A stretch of 64,000 nucleotides of DNA from Monosporascus cannonballus (taxonomy: Eukaryota; Ascomycota; Sordariomycetes; Xylariales). The position numbers were made by a program, and so were the translations under genes. The notes under the pieces are model-generated. The model saw only the letters and a program-made list of their open reading frames with translations. It was not told the origin of the DNA and searched no databases. The stretch lies in assembly GCA_004154925.1 (NCBI GenBank), contig QJNS01000125.1:124651-188650 (forward strand). Reading direction: 5' to 3'. This document shows, piece after piece, positions 24,501 to 35,140 of the stretch (positions are counted from its first letter, which is position 1; every line of letters starts with the position of its first letter).

Positions 24501-25458
24501 TACCTTTTGTTAGATCCAAATCCTATGAGTTTTGGCCCTAGCTGATATGCTTCCATGACCACTAGAGTCCTGAGTCGTATGAAGAACGTCGGTAAATCTA
24601 TTAATCAATGACAATTTCTCTGATCAGGGTATCTGTCGTAGAGAAAGGATTCCTGTTTGGTTGCGAGAGGATTTGATATTGTTGTAGGTTGGGAGGCCCA
24701 ACTACCTAGATATAGACGAGAGTTAGATACTTAGTTGCTGGGCGGCTTGTAATATTTACATGCAGTTGAATATGGTATAAGTGATGCACCCGTAGTTCAG
24801 TATTGTCGTTGAATAGGGGCAGCTCTGTTAGTTATCAAAGCTCCAAACACCCCGGAATAACCTTATTCCGGAGAGCGCACAGTACACAGAGAGCTTCCTA
24901 GCCACTTCAGGGCCCAAAACTAGCCAAACAATTATCACTTTCCACACCTTATGCAACCTTATATTCCGATCAACTTAACTGTCATAAGCATATACGCTTT
25001 GGAGCCAGGTTGCCTAGGTATGGAGACATCCACACGTAGTGCACAGAGCGGTCCATTGAAGAATTATTTGTTAAATTTTTATCCCCATAAACCAGGCAAT
25101 CCTTTACAATGGTGACTCGGTTCTTCCGTAATTGTCTCATAACAACAACATATGCGACGTATTAGTTTTTACGTATTTTCTTCGAGCGAGCAGAATAATG
25201 TTGTGCTTCAAGTCGCTTCAAAAGAGCCACAAAACAACAAATTAAATCTAAAGAGAAACAACAAGCAGCATTTCTGGGGTACTAAACTTGCAAACACAGT
25301 TAGGCCGTACTGGGCATAATGTAAGAAGACTCTCTTTATTTATAAGTTCCGAACGACAGGCTGCCAGCTAGCTTTTAACTTCGTTAACGAATGTACGAAT
25401 GTCAATGTTGTCCCTTCCACCATGGTGACCCATGTCATCCAAGTATCCTCCTTGACTA

Positions 25459-25504
25459 AGATGACCCCCCCATCCGCGCTCCACCCCATCAACGCGCCAC
25501 CCCA
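25459..25504 (+). repeat. Left terminal inverted repeat of Fot1-like element
   Basis: It starts AGATGACCCCCCCATCC after the target TA (25457-25458). It is the reverse complement of 27368-27413 with one mismatch (CGCGCC against CGCTCC). Confidence 0.93.
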
Positions 25505-27367
25505 CAACCGCGTTACGCGTCGATCCACTTACTGATTTCTTTCCATATAAAAAGCTTCTTAATAACGCTTTAAAAAATTGAAAAAATTATCTTCTTTTTT
25601 AGCAAAATCTGCGTTTTCGAACGATATGCAGCCCTTAACTTAATTCCGTACGGCGCAGGCGATTAACAAAGTAATACGTAAGAAGTTCTTATATTCAGCC
25701 TCCAAGGGCTACCAAATTAACAAAAGATATATCTTACGCCGCATCCAAGGTATACGGACAAAAAAAAAGTTCGATAAAAGTCGTCAAAAACTATTACAAA
25801 TTTAAGAAAAAGCTTTAGCCCGTTAAATTATCGTACAAGGTTAATTAAGATATGCGTTACCTTATTTACAATTCCGTTTATACGCATAATACCTCCTAAT
25901 TAATAACGGCAGCCCTAAACGCTTAAAAAAAGTTAAATAACCCGATTTTTACGTCATTATCCTGGAATTAAAATTATTAAAGGCAAATTTATTAATTATA
26001 AATGTTTAAATGGTATTTTCCCGGCCTTTATTAACGTTTTATTCGGACGTTTTTTTTACCGGAAATTAAAGTTATTAAATAAAAAAATTAATTTAACGCA
26101 AACAAAATCGGAATAATAAAAACATAAGCGAAAATTATTTCGTTTTTAAAAAAACCTTTAAGAAAAATATTTTTAAAAAATATTTTTAAAAAAAATAAAT
26201 TATTATAATTGCTTATATTAATATTAACGGGCGATTATTACTACTTTTTATAATTTTTAACGGTATTAATATATAATAATAATAATTCCTTAATTCGGAT
26301 AATAAAATATATAAAAATTAATATTTTATTACGTTAAAAATAACTGGACAAATATCGAAATCGGCTTAAAATAATTTCGCAAAACTTTTATTCCTTATAT
26401 TAAATCCGAGAACCCGGATAAATAAAAATTATTAATAATTAATAGCTATAAAAGCCATATTACCGAGAAATTTATATAAATATATTTTTAGAATAAAATA
26501 TATATTATTTTCCTATTTATTTATATTTTTTATATTTTTTAACTTTTTAACGTAAATATATTGGCTACCTTAAAACGGAAATATTATTATTAATTCCGTA
26601 AACGTTATTACGGACGGATTTCCGAAATTATAAGTAAAATTAACTTCCTTTAAACGTTCGTAAAAATATGATAAAAAATTATAATAACTTCGGAATATAT
26701 TATGAAAAACTGGGAAATAATAAATTTACGTTTTATTAATAAGGCGAAAATATTAAATAATAAATATATTAAAAAAAAGGGAAAATAATAAATATATTAA
26801 AAAAAAGGGAAAATAATAAATATATTTATCCGTAAATTAATTTTTACCTTAGAACGATTTAATTTTTTATCCTAAATAATTACTTTAAATATTAAAACAT
26901 TTAAATTATTTAAGGAATTAATTCGGATCGAAAAAACCTTAATATAAATTAATCCAGCTTACGGGAATCTTACCGTACGTTTTTTATTCCGCAAGTTCGC
27001 CAAAGCCCTTAACGATAAAACCGCTAAACTTTTTGCTACCGAGGTTTTTAATAGGCAAATAATTATAGCCCTTAAAAAAGCAAAATTTAAAAAAATATAG
27101 GAAAATATAGCCCGAACTTAATAAGGGTTTTATAAAAATAATCTCGGTTAGGAAGGTAAAAGTAAAGCAGAAAACCCTTACGAAAAAACATTTTACCGTT
27201 ATTCGGCAAAATTAACAGGAAACCGAGCTTTCCGGAAACGACGAAAATAATAAGGTAAAAACGGATTGCATCATTATACGGTTTACTTAATATGGAATTA
27301 ATTGATAAAAAGGCTATTAAGATATTATTATTTGAATAAAAAGGTTATTATGGCGATGGCTTCAAAA

Positions 27368-27413
27368 TTGGGTGGAGCGTTGATGGGGTGGAGCGCGGAT
27401 GGGGGGGTCATCT
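27368..27413 (-). repeat. Right terminal inverted repeat of Fot1-like element
   Basis: It ends GGATGGGGGGGTCATCT and is followed by the duplicated TA at 27414-27415. It keeps its GC-rich sequence although the interior is RIP-mutated. Confidence 0.93.
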
Positions 27414-27609
27414 TATGAGCCGATAATATTGAACCAGCGGAGAACAGCAGAATGCTGATCAAGATAGCTGCCCCCGAAGTCCGCCCTCTAAGGGAACAAA
27501 TAATTTAAATGTTAGTTTCTCTCCCATAAAGCATAGAAAATTGAGGTAGCTTCAGGCCAAGTACTCACCTGCAGGAGCTCACTTGAGGATAGGAATCTCG
27601 GATTTCCGT

Positions 27610-27831
27610 TTAGCAGATGCAGTTGGCGTTGCCTCCGTTGAGGCGGCAGCATCTTGGGCCACCGCAGACGGCGCTCAATTGCCATTCACCAGCGGCGTTG
27701 CAGACGTAGAGCGAGCCATCCCGACCACCAGGAACGGGGTTGTTTCCGCAGCCGAATTGGCCGGGGGTACAGCTCTGGGCCTGAGCGGCGGCCAGGAGGC
27801 CAAGGGCAGCGAGTACGCGAGTGAAGTACAT
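27610..27831 (-). CDS. Small secreted cysteine-rich protein, effector-like
   Basis: This is a single-exon protein of 73 residues. Residues 1-18 form a clear signal peptide (basic start, ALGLLAAA core, cut likely after AQA). The mature ~55 residues hold eight cysteines, enough for four disulphides, including a CC pair and a final Cys-x-Cys. The central YVCNAAGEWQLSAVCGG block, with Gly and Asn around the cysteines, recurs in small fungal secreted proteins of unknown function. A TATA-like TATAAAAG on the minus strand near 27945-27955 lies ~115 bases upstream of the ATG, with a pyrimidine-rich leader between. It stands alone, 196 bases from a Fot1-like element, a setting common for effector genes. 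The coding sequence shows no RIP damage. No enzymatic function can be claimed. Confidence 0.85.
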   Translation of the reverse strand: MYFTRVLAALGLLAAAQAQSCTPGQFGCGNNPVPGGRDGSLYVCNAAGEWQLSAVCGGPRCCRLNGGNANCIC

Positions 27832-27942
27832 GTTTGCGATTATTTGAGTTTAGAGTGTAGAAGAGAGAGGCTTGTTGTGGATGCTGGAGCTGTAGCTGTC
27901 TGGTGAGTGAGTTGGATGCTTCTCAAACCTGGAGGTGGGCGA

Positions 27943-27957
27943 GGCTTTTATATTTTT
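27943..27957 (-). promoter_or_regulatory. TATA box of the secreted-protein gene
   Basis: On the minus strand the sequence reads AAAAATATAAAAGCC, a strong TATA element ~115 bases before the ATG at 27831. A CT-rich stretch (CTCTCTCTTCTACAC) that could hold the transcription start lies between them. Confidence 0.65.
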
Positions 27958-27959
27958 CT

Positions 27960-29677
27960 TGCCCCCTTTCCTCATGCCGATTCTTCTATTAACATAGCCA
28001 AACATCATTTTTGTGGTGGCAGTAAGCTGACTTCCAAAATGCGACTCAAGGAAAAACTCATGCCGCTTGCCACTTGGAGGCTCTGCAAGACAATATCCTG
28101 TCGTCCGTCACCCCCTCGGTGAACGACCGCGAGGTGCGGCAGAAAAGTGCATCATTGCACCTGTATGAACAAGAGCCTCGGATCGCAACATTTATCTCAC
28201 TTATGGGAGTCGTCGCACAGACCCATCTTCCTCAGTCAGCACCTTACAGTAGTCTGCTTTTGTAGGCAACCGACTATTAACGATGTTGCAATCTTCGGAA
28301 GGTGCGGCAACATACGGCTTTAACAGGTGACTCGCAGCATATTGCTCTACTCGGATATGCTGTCATTATCAGATATCCTAAGTCACTATAGCCTTGGAGC
28401 CAAGATATAGTCTCAGTCGTATTGACGTTTTATAGGGATAGATCCCCAAGCAGTTTTGCCGAGCCCTAGATTGCCTGTGAATGGGAGTAAAGTACGCACC
28501 CCTAGCTGCTCAGATGTCACGCAGAGTTGTGATTAGATCCCAGAGCACATCTGGGGAAAAGTATACTGCTAGGAAAATTGCAGCCCCAATCACAGCCATG
28601 ATACTTATAGTGCAGCTGTTTTACATTATGTCACGCTTTTGGCTAATGATAACGTCTCGGACACCTTTGCAGCTATGTCCGGACTTGTCCCGCATATCCG
28701 AACTTGCAATTGCTGCAGGCCTGCTTACGTATGGGGTATAATCCGGGTATACTCGCTCGGTCCTAGAAGGATGCTTCAGCCTTGCCTATTTGCGACGCCA
28801 AGTCCTAGAGAGGCGATTTATGCGTCTTTTAAAGTGCTCACATTTGAACCCCTAGTATGTCAGAATTCCCAGTTTTCATTCGTCAGGGCAATTTGGCCAT
28901 CCAACTCTGGCTGACCTACGTAGATTTTGTCCCGCGTTTTACCCACCCACCAATCCGCTTAATTCCGCTGCTATACCAAATCTCATTTGATTATTGGTTC
29001 TGTATTGCTAGATACATGTATATTCATTCCCCTCCCAACTCCCCCAGGACTTGGCACCCTTAGTAAAGGGGACCCCTGATCGGCATTTGATGCTGACTAT
29101 GTACCCATTGTAAGTCTGGGGTAATCTGCCCATTTTACGTTTAAAATGTCTTGCCAATTAAGTCTTTCAAGTGCTATATGTCCTCAATCATATCTCAGAA
29201 TGCTTGGCTGTATTCTTTCACGCCGTCAGCCGCCGTCATGTTACTCGCCGTATATTGCGCCTAATCTTTACTCATTATTCATCTTACCAATAGAAGTCTC
29301 ACGTCATCGTCGAGCCAAGTTGAAAAATGGCAACCTTCGGCCTGTTTTGGCATTTGTATTGCAGATCGTCTGGTGTATGGCGTCAGATCGGTACTGTAAC
29401 TGTCACGTCCCCTCAGGCTTAAGTTATCCGAAGCGCCAGCGCTTCTGAAGGGGAGAGTTACCCGTGATAATACAAACATCGACGTCACCGTGTTCCCTGG
29501 GCAAGCTCTACTAACTGTAAAGTAATGCGACGGGGTTCTAGACCGCCCCGGCCCTGGGCTAGTGAGCACCCCTGAGAGAAAGGGCACAGTGGAGAAAAGA
29601 GAAATTGAAACGAAGAAAACCCCGAGGTCCAAGAACCTCTAACATGAAATGAAATACGTTAGATGACGTCCATGGAA
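27960..29677. other. Gene-free spacer
   Basis: Several unrelated open frames of 60-117 codons exist. None has a motif, and they overlap on both strands. I see nothing I can support. Confidence 0.5.
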
Positions 29678-31535
29678 TCAACTCAAGGAAACGCCCCCCT
29701 CAGAATCAGAGTCATCATCGTCAGAAGAGTGGTTACTCTGCTGAGAGGAAGAGCCAGCCGCCTCCACGGAAGATGTGCTAGAGTATACCGGGGAGACAGA
29801 TCTGTTCTCTTCAGTTTCGCTCGTGTTTGGGTCGGTGGCGTCTGGCCCTGTTAGCAACCGCATCTCCTTGTGGACTTAACATCGGACATACCAAGGTCCA
29901 AGACCGCCAGTCTGTCCTCCACCGATCTAAGGGCGCCAAAGCCCACCGGCTCGGATGCCAGAGATCGCGTGATTCCCGTATGTGAGTCTGGGTGCCATTT
30001 CAGAGGGCCAGCCTTGTTCCTTAACTGATCCAGGGCTTCTTTGCGGATCGTGACCAACATGTCATTCATCAACTTCCTCTGCTGCACGAATCCTGGATCA
30101 TTGGCGCCCCCTGGAAGTAAAGGTGGTCCCCAGTTGAGGTAGGTTTTGTCTAAAAGATCGGGTGAGCAACTCTTCATTGTTGACGATCGGGTAAGTAGTG
30201 GGGAGTTTTAAGGCGTGCCTGAGCGGCTATGAACTCCCGTAAAGTCTGACTAGGAGCCTTGGGGAGAAGTGGATTCAGAAACTGCTTACGGTGAGTGGCC
30301 GGTTCCACGCAATTCAGTGGATGATGCCGAAAGTATAACCGACAACAGAAACAAGCGGGTTTGCTACATCCTATATAGCGATCGTTGCCTGCGAAGCGAA
30401 AGCGATTCTCGTAAAAGTGCTCCAGCACTTGCACCTCGGCGTGGACGTTTGGCTTGAACGTGTCTTTACTGTATTCCTTCAGGACTTTTTTCTCAAGGTC
30501 GAACTTATGATTCATGAGCGCAAGAGAGTCTTGATATTCCGGTAGGCTTCCATCGTTGGCTGGCAACATACGTTTAACGATGCCTTCGAGCGTCGTATGA
30601 CCGTCGGCCTCCGGCGGTTCTATGGTGGACACCTGGTCGATCAGACGAATATCATATGGGTCCAGGACCTGTTCCAGGCACGCGAAGTCCTCTAGAACTT
30701 GCTTGGGGGCACGGACATGGTGGGCCAAGCGGCCGATGTAATGTCTAATGTTGTAAAAGACATCGCTAGCAGTTCGGACACCTTGTCCGCCTTGAGGTGT
30801 GTCGATCTTCGTCACCATGTGTTTCATTTCGTCCGCTCTTCTTTGCTCATACGCCAGAGAGCATAGATCAACAGGGCCTTGTCCGCGGAATTGCTGTAGC
30901 CACCTCCACAGTTGAATATCTGGACGCGTCAGCGATTTTATCGATCCGTTATATCCCAAGGTAACAGCAGAAACCATACCTTTGCTATTGCGTTCTAAGT
31001 CAAGGCATTTTTTGCCTGCTTCATCCATGGCCTTCCACAATTTCTTTGCTTCCTTTTCCACCCTGGGCTTGGCAAATTCAATGCACCTCCGAGTGAAGCT
31101 GCCCTCAAGGACGAGCCTTCGGTCCCCAGCAAGGCTGATGATCGTCTTAGCTTCCGCTAGGGTGGTTCTCAGGAAAGTCAGTATCTTGTCTCTTGACCCG
31201 TTATCATTAGAGGCCACCCAAAAAATGAACTGATTAGGTCCGTCTTCTATCCCGATGGCCGACGTTGTTGGTCCACCTTTCTTGTAGTCACACAGGTAAG
31301 CTAAGTTGCAGAGCAGCCGCCTACGCTTCTCTTGGGGTGTAAATGCATCCCCCGGGTATGTGTCATGTTTGCCCCTTGTCTGGCCGAGGACATGTAGGAG
31401 GATGAGGGCCTCAAAGAACCGATGAAGTAGTCGGGAGTATTTATCAAATCTGGGTTTCTTAGAACATCCGTTGTTCGACGCCACCGCAATCTTCTTGCTG
31501 TTCTTGGGCGACTTATTAGTACTGGATGGTACCAT
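29678..31535 (-). pseudogene. OTT_1508-type nucleic-acid/nucleotide deaminase family protein, frame broken twice
   Basis: A 453-codon frame starts at the ATG at 31535. Near its C-terminal end it carries the zinc-deaminase signature: HAEVQVLEHF (~30430-30450) with the catalytic His-Ala-Glu, then CSKPACFCC (~30340-30368), the pattern of the fungal OTT_1508-like deaminase family. Downstream, YLNWGPP and WHPDSHTGIT, which normally follow this domain in fungal members, lie in a different frame. A 29-base extra segment flanked by an 8-base direct repeat (30156-30163 and 30185-30192) causes that shift. A second shift at ~29873-29883 separates the Ser/Asp-rich tail that ends at 29678. The deaminase core itself is undamaged, so a shortened product ending just after 30174 remains possible. 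The family's substrate is not established. Confidence 0.75.
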
Positions 31536-32499
31536 TTTGCATGAGGTCAACCTTGATGAGCTAGAACTCTATATAAACCGTGGCTCAAAGACCGTGGGCT
31601 CTGTCTCGAGAGAGATTAACAAGTGGTGAAGCGTTCTATACTGATGCTTCACCTGAGGATGGATATCAGAACTCAAATTCTGTCCATTGCTTGACTTATA
31701 GACTGTCGCTCACTTGAACTTGACAATATTCAAGTTCTCTTTGAATATGAAATCGAGGAAGTTGGGCTCATTTCTGTGACACCGCGAGGGGTTGGTGGGC
31801 CTCCCACTGAGCATTTGACACACGGTTAGGCATCCACCCTCGCTACTTCGGTAAAAGCAAGGAAAACTATAGGCGATATGACACATCTGGCTGGGAGTGC
31901 GAAGGTTTAAGGCCATAATTCCGGCCGAGCTTCCGTAGCAATGCTGCCTGAAGGAACATCGGAGTGACTTCGGTTCTACATGTAACGACAGAAAGCAAAC
32001 GTGTAATTGCTAGGACTCATTTGAAAGCGAGCTCTGGGTGGTGGGCATCGTGGGCCTCCAGCGTGGTCTTGGCGCATACTGCGGGTGGCCTACCGTGAGG
32101 GCGTTGGGGGGCCTTCCGCGTCTGTTAGACGCTACTCATGTTGGAGGCCCAGTGGCCTATTCGTGGCCGACAAATCAGCCTCGTCAGGCTCTTCCTGCCA
32201 AAGACCAAGATCACAGCCACGCAGATGATCATGCCGCGGTTGGCGATTGAAGTCAGGGATGGCTATTGTTCTTGGTCTTGTCTATTGGTACGGCGGGTAC
32301 TGGCGTTTGCGAAGTGAGCGGGTTGATCGCAAGGCATTCGCGAACTGAAGCATTCCAAAATTCGTTATAGGGCCAGCGTAGAAGGTTCTTCGACTTTCTC
32401 TCAGTAGAGTGTCCCTAAGTGTCTCGAATACAAATAGGGTCCTCATTACGCGAAAGTTGTAGTAGATGTTGGGGATGATGTTCTGTAAGCTTGCATAAG
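31536..32499. other. Gene-free spacer
   Basis: Open frames at 31710-31916 (minus) and 32038-32250 (plus) lack motifs. The stretch presumably contains the promoters of the deaminase-like gene (leftward) and the zinc-finger gene (rightward). Confidence 0.45.
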
Positions 32500-32526
32500 A
32501 TGATTAGTTACAAGCTATCTTGTGCA

Positions 32527-33345
32527 ATGGCAGGGTGGTCCCACAACGACAATGAACCAGACACCTTCACGAGCGGTGGCGATTGGGGTATTGACATTGA
32601 TTATTATGAACAAACCACTCAATCCTCATCATACGGGACTAGCACCCACGATCCTTACGGACACAACCAAAACCAAGTGATGGATATAACAGGCCAGTAC
32701 CTTGACCAACCTCTGCAGGCGCAGTATCCATCCCTACCTGTCGATTACGGTCAGATCCAGAACGGTGGCGATTCCTCTCTATAGAGCGGAACGTTCATGC
32801 CACTTACGGAGGGCACGAGTGGCTCCGCCTGGAATACAGAGCTAGTATTTTCCGAACCGCTCGCAGCATCCGCTGGATCCTACGCCCCTACCGACCTTGA
32901 GCAAGGGGTATCGGACACAATGTTACAGAACCCACCTGAAAAAAGGTTCAAGGAGGAGGACATGCCATCCCTGGAATATGTAACGCCAGGAAGTGACGGG
33001 GAATTTCATTGCCCAGAACAAAACTGCGAAGAGAAATATTCGCGCAAAACCGAATTGCGGTATGGCAACGAAAAGAGCAGTCGTGGAAGGTTCCACTGAT
33101 CCCGGTTCACCTACAGAAAACACCTTAAAACTCACTTTAAGCCAGTGCTCTGCCCATATCCCAGCTGTGGCGGTCGTACGGCTGAGCAGCGCGAAATGGA
33201 GCGTCACGTAAAGTCCAATCACCGGATATGGGCAGAAGAGAACGGATTCGGTATTGAGAAGTTTTTCTGCGACATGTGCGACGCTGATTTTACTAGGAAG
33301 GACAATTTGAAGAAGCACAGGGATAGAAAGCATACGAGTGAGTGA
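32527..33345 (+). pseudogene. C2H2 zinc-finger protein with one in-frame stop
   Basis: The ATG at 32527 (or 32500) opens a Gln/Ser/Tyr/Gly-rich region like the activation part of a transcription factor. The same frame continues past a single TAG at 32782-32784. An intron at 33060-33116 (57 bases, GTATGG..CTACAG, branch-like CTGAT) restores a perfect finger, CPEQNC..ELRKHLKTH. A Cys-rich middle segment (CPYPSCGG..ERHVKSNH) and a last C2H2 finger (FFCDMC..NLKKHRDRKH) complete it. The three zinc units are intact, so DNA binding would be expected if the protein is made. The TAG could be a CAG-to-TAG change (C to T before A, the RIP preference). It could also be part of a 45-base intron ending CTATAG, which would keep frame, but the donor would be the weak GTCGAT. 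Confidence 0.7.
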
Positions 33346-34319
33346 AATCCTGGCAGATCGATGTTTAGAATATGTTGGGATGGGAAGAGAGTGGTCAGAC
33401 TTTGTGATATGGGGCCGGATTTTCGAGGTTTGGTAGGACAGCTCTAGTAATGAAGTTTATGATAGTTTGTCCTTTGGCAGTAATAGCCTGTAATAGTGAG
33501 TGACCTAGCTTGTTCAATGAGAAGTCTCGTCGGCTGCAGGTGGCCCTCCACCAACCCTGCCCATCTTCCTACTACCTACATCCCGACCCCATAGGATCCC
33601 TAGACAAGCGCGGAGCATCCTGAAAGCACCCGGAGGGCCTCTGTGGTGGTGAAATATGTCGATCGCTAAAAATCTGTGTCCCATCCTAGGTAGAGGTTGA
33701 ACAAGCCAACACTAAGCTACGGTATTGTGCATTGTTATAGCATATGCTTCCCCTGAAATTCCCACCGCCCTGGAATACCTGATGCTGGCCTCTAGCCCCA
33801 GCCTGGTGAATAACACGCACCGAACTTCGGAAGGACCATCAAACGAAACCACCGTACTAGAGTTTCAAAGCCGGAGCCTTGATTCTCGAGGCATGGGATC
33901 CCACTTTGATGCACACTAATGGTGTACCCAGGATAAATGGGCCGCAAGAGCACCCTACGGATCCGCATTATGAAGATAGAACTACCGACGGTTTTCCCGC
34001 TATCACGGTTACGCACCTTGGCAGCGCACGGTGGAGGCGATGTTACTAGTCTCCCTATTTGGTATGCAGTATCAAGACATTGCATATCCTGGGCAGAGGG
34101 GGGCCTTGTGCCTTTCATGCGTTGGATGGTTCAGGGGCTCTGTGGGTCCCCATATCAGGAAACAAATTCCCTCGCCCGGGACTGACAGACTAGCCACTTG
34201 CATGAAAGGGAGCAAGACAAGATATAGGGCTCGATAAAATTGATTGCTTTTCTTGACCTTCCACACATCGAAGAATGGGGAGCTAAGCGCACTGCTTTTA
34301 TCCTTCTTCAGATTTCTCC
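33346..34319. other. Gene-free spacer
   Basis: No motif-bearing frame found. Short overlapping frames at 33725-34266 on both strands look non-coding. Confidence 0.45.
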
Positions 34320-34990
34320 CACATACACCTGGCAGTAGTTCGACTACGACACCGGCAGTGAGTATTATTCAACGACGACGCGTATGGAGCCAGCAACGGT
34401 CAAGCCCAGCAGTGTGCTCGCATGCACTACGCCGGAGATACAGGTGTCGGCTGGGACATCCTTTGGACCTGGTCGGGCGAGGAGAGTAACGTCAAGGGCT
34501 ATCCCTACGGCGGCCGCTAACCGACTAAATGGTCACTCGTGAGCGTCATCACTACCCCAAACACCAGGGCCGGATGGGCCTATAACGGAAAAGGCGCCCG
34601 CGCGAATGTTGCGTACGACCTCTTCGCCACTGTCGCCCCGAGACGCGACATCCGAAGCGGTGACTACGAGCTCACGGTCCAATAGGAAACAGGCAGCAGG
34701 AAGCACCATACACGGTCGCTGGATTTAGAAAAGAAGCTAATTAGATCACTTGAAGACTCGTAAACATCAGCGGGTGCCCATCCTCTCGGTAACTCTTAGA
34801 GGACCGTCACAGTAGGAAATCCGAACTCAAGCTCTAGGCCGGCTACAATGTTGCTGTGCAGATCTTCATCTTCGTCGCACCATACCCGATTGCCATCTCC
34901 AACCCGGATGTCAAGCCCTCCATCGACCGCGTCACGACGCAGCAAGGCTTCCCGGCCGTTCAGCAGTACCTCAACAGTACGCATCCCCTA
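34320..34990 (+). pseudogene. GH12 endoglucanase/xyloglucanase relic
   Basis: Fragments read like a glycoside hydrolase family 12 enzyme. These are DAYGASNGQAQQC, GWDILWTWSGEE, NVKGYPYGG, then KWSLVSVITTP, WAYNGKGARANVAYDLF and GDYELTVQ, where the Glu would be the catalytic nucleophile (~34670). Further on, VQIFIFVAPY and a TTQQGFPAVQQYL stretch (34855-34975) match the C-terminal part with the VFSFVA motif. Stops at ~34338, ~34520 and 34684, and frame changes, make it non-functional. The N-terminal signal region is not found. GH12 enzymes are secreted and cleave beta-1,4-glucans, so this would have been a plant-cell-wall enzyme. Another remnant (LDVSVDGVDDLLAF, ~35000-35050) follows and is unassigned. 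Confidence 0.65.
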
Positions 34991-35140
34991 CGCACCTCGA
35001 CGTCTCCGTTGATGGAGTAGACGATCTCCTAGCCTTCCAGCTCGACACTTAAGCCTTCACTGCACGAACCCGATGGCCAGCGTACGTCTTAAAATTTTAG
35101 ATGCTGAAGAGGAGGTCATATTGTGTGGAATAGGGGTATC

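Larger units (their letters stand above)
22407..25456. other. Gene-poor 3-kb stretch
   Basis: No gene is convincing. It holds a partial inverted repeat at ~23324-23357 (GATCAAAC..GTTTGATC type), a 12-bp tandem repeat at 24447-24500, a short palindrome at ~24853, and a small cysteine-containing open frame at 23550-23744. AT content rises towards the Fot1-like element. Confidence 0.5.
25459..27413 (+). mobile_element. Fot1/pogo-like DNA transposon, RIP-mutated, complete ends
   Basis: The element is 1955 bases long, close to the size of Fot1 (about 1.9 kb). It is flanked by TA on both sides, the target duplication of Tc1/mariner-type elements. Its ends are ~46-base inverted repeats rich in C/G runs. 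The interior is extremely AT-rich and full of stops. It still reads on the plus strand like a pogo-family transposase: an N-terminal psq-type helix-turn-helix region with QAINKV (~25650-25720), a middle part matching the CENP-B/DDE region, and a Lys/Arg-rich tail (~26980-27250). The transposase is dead. The element sits 196 bases from the stop codon of the secreted-protein gene. Confidence 0.85.

Noticed and set aside
28481..28741. 86-codon frame with hydrophobic stretches resembling a membrane-protein fragment
   Set aside because: No continuous alignment to a known family could be argued, and neither introns nor neighbouring exons support it.
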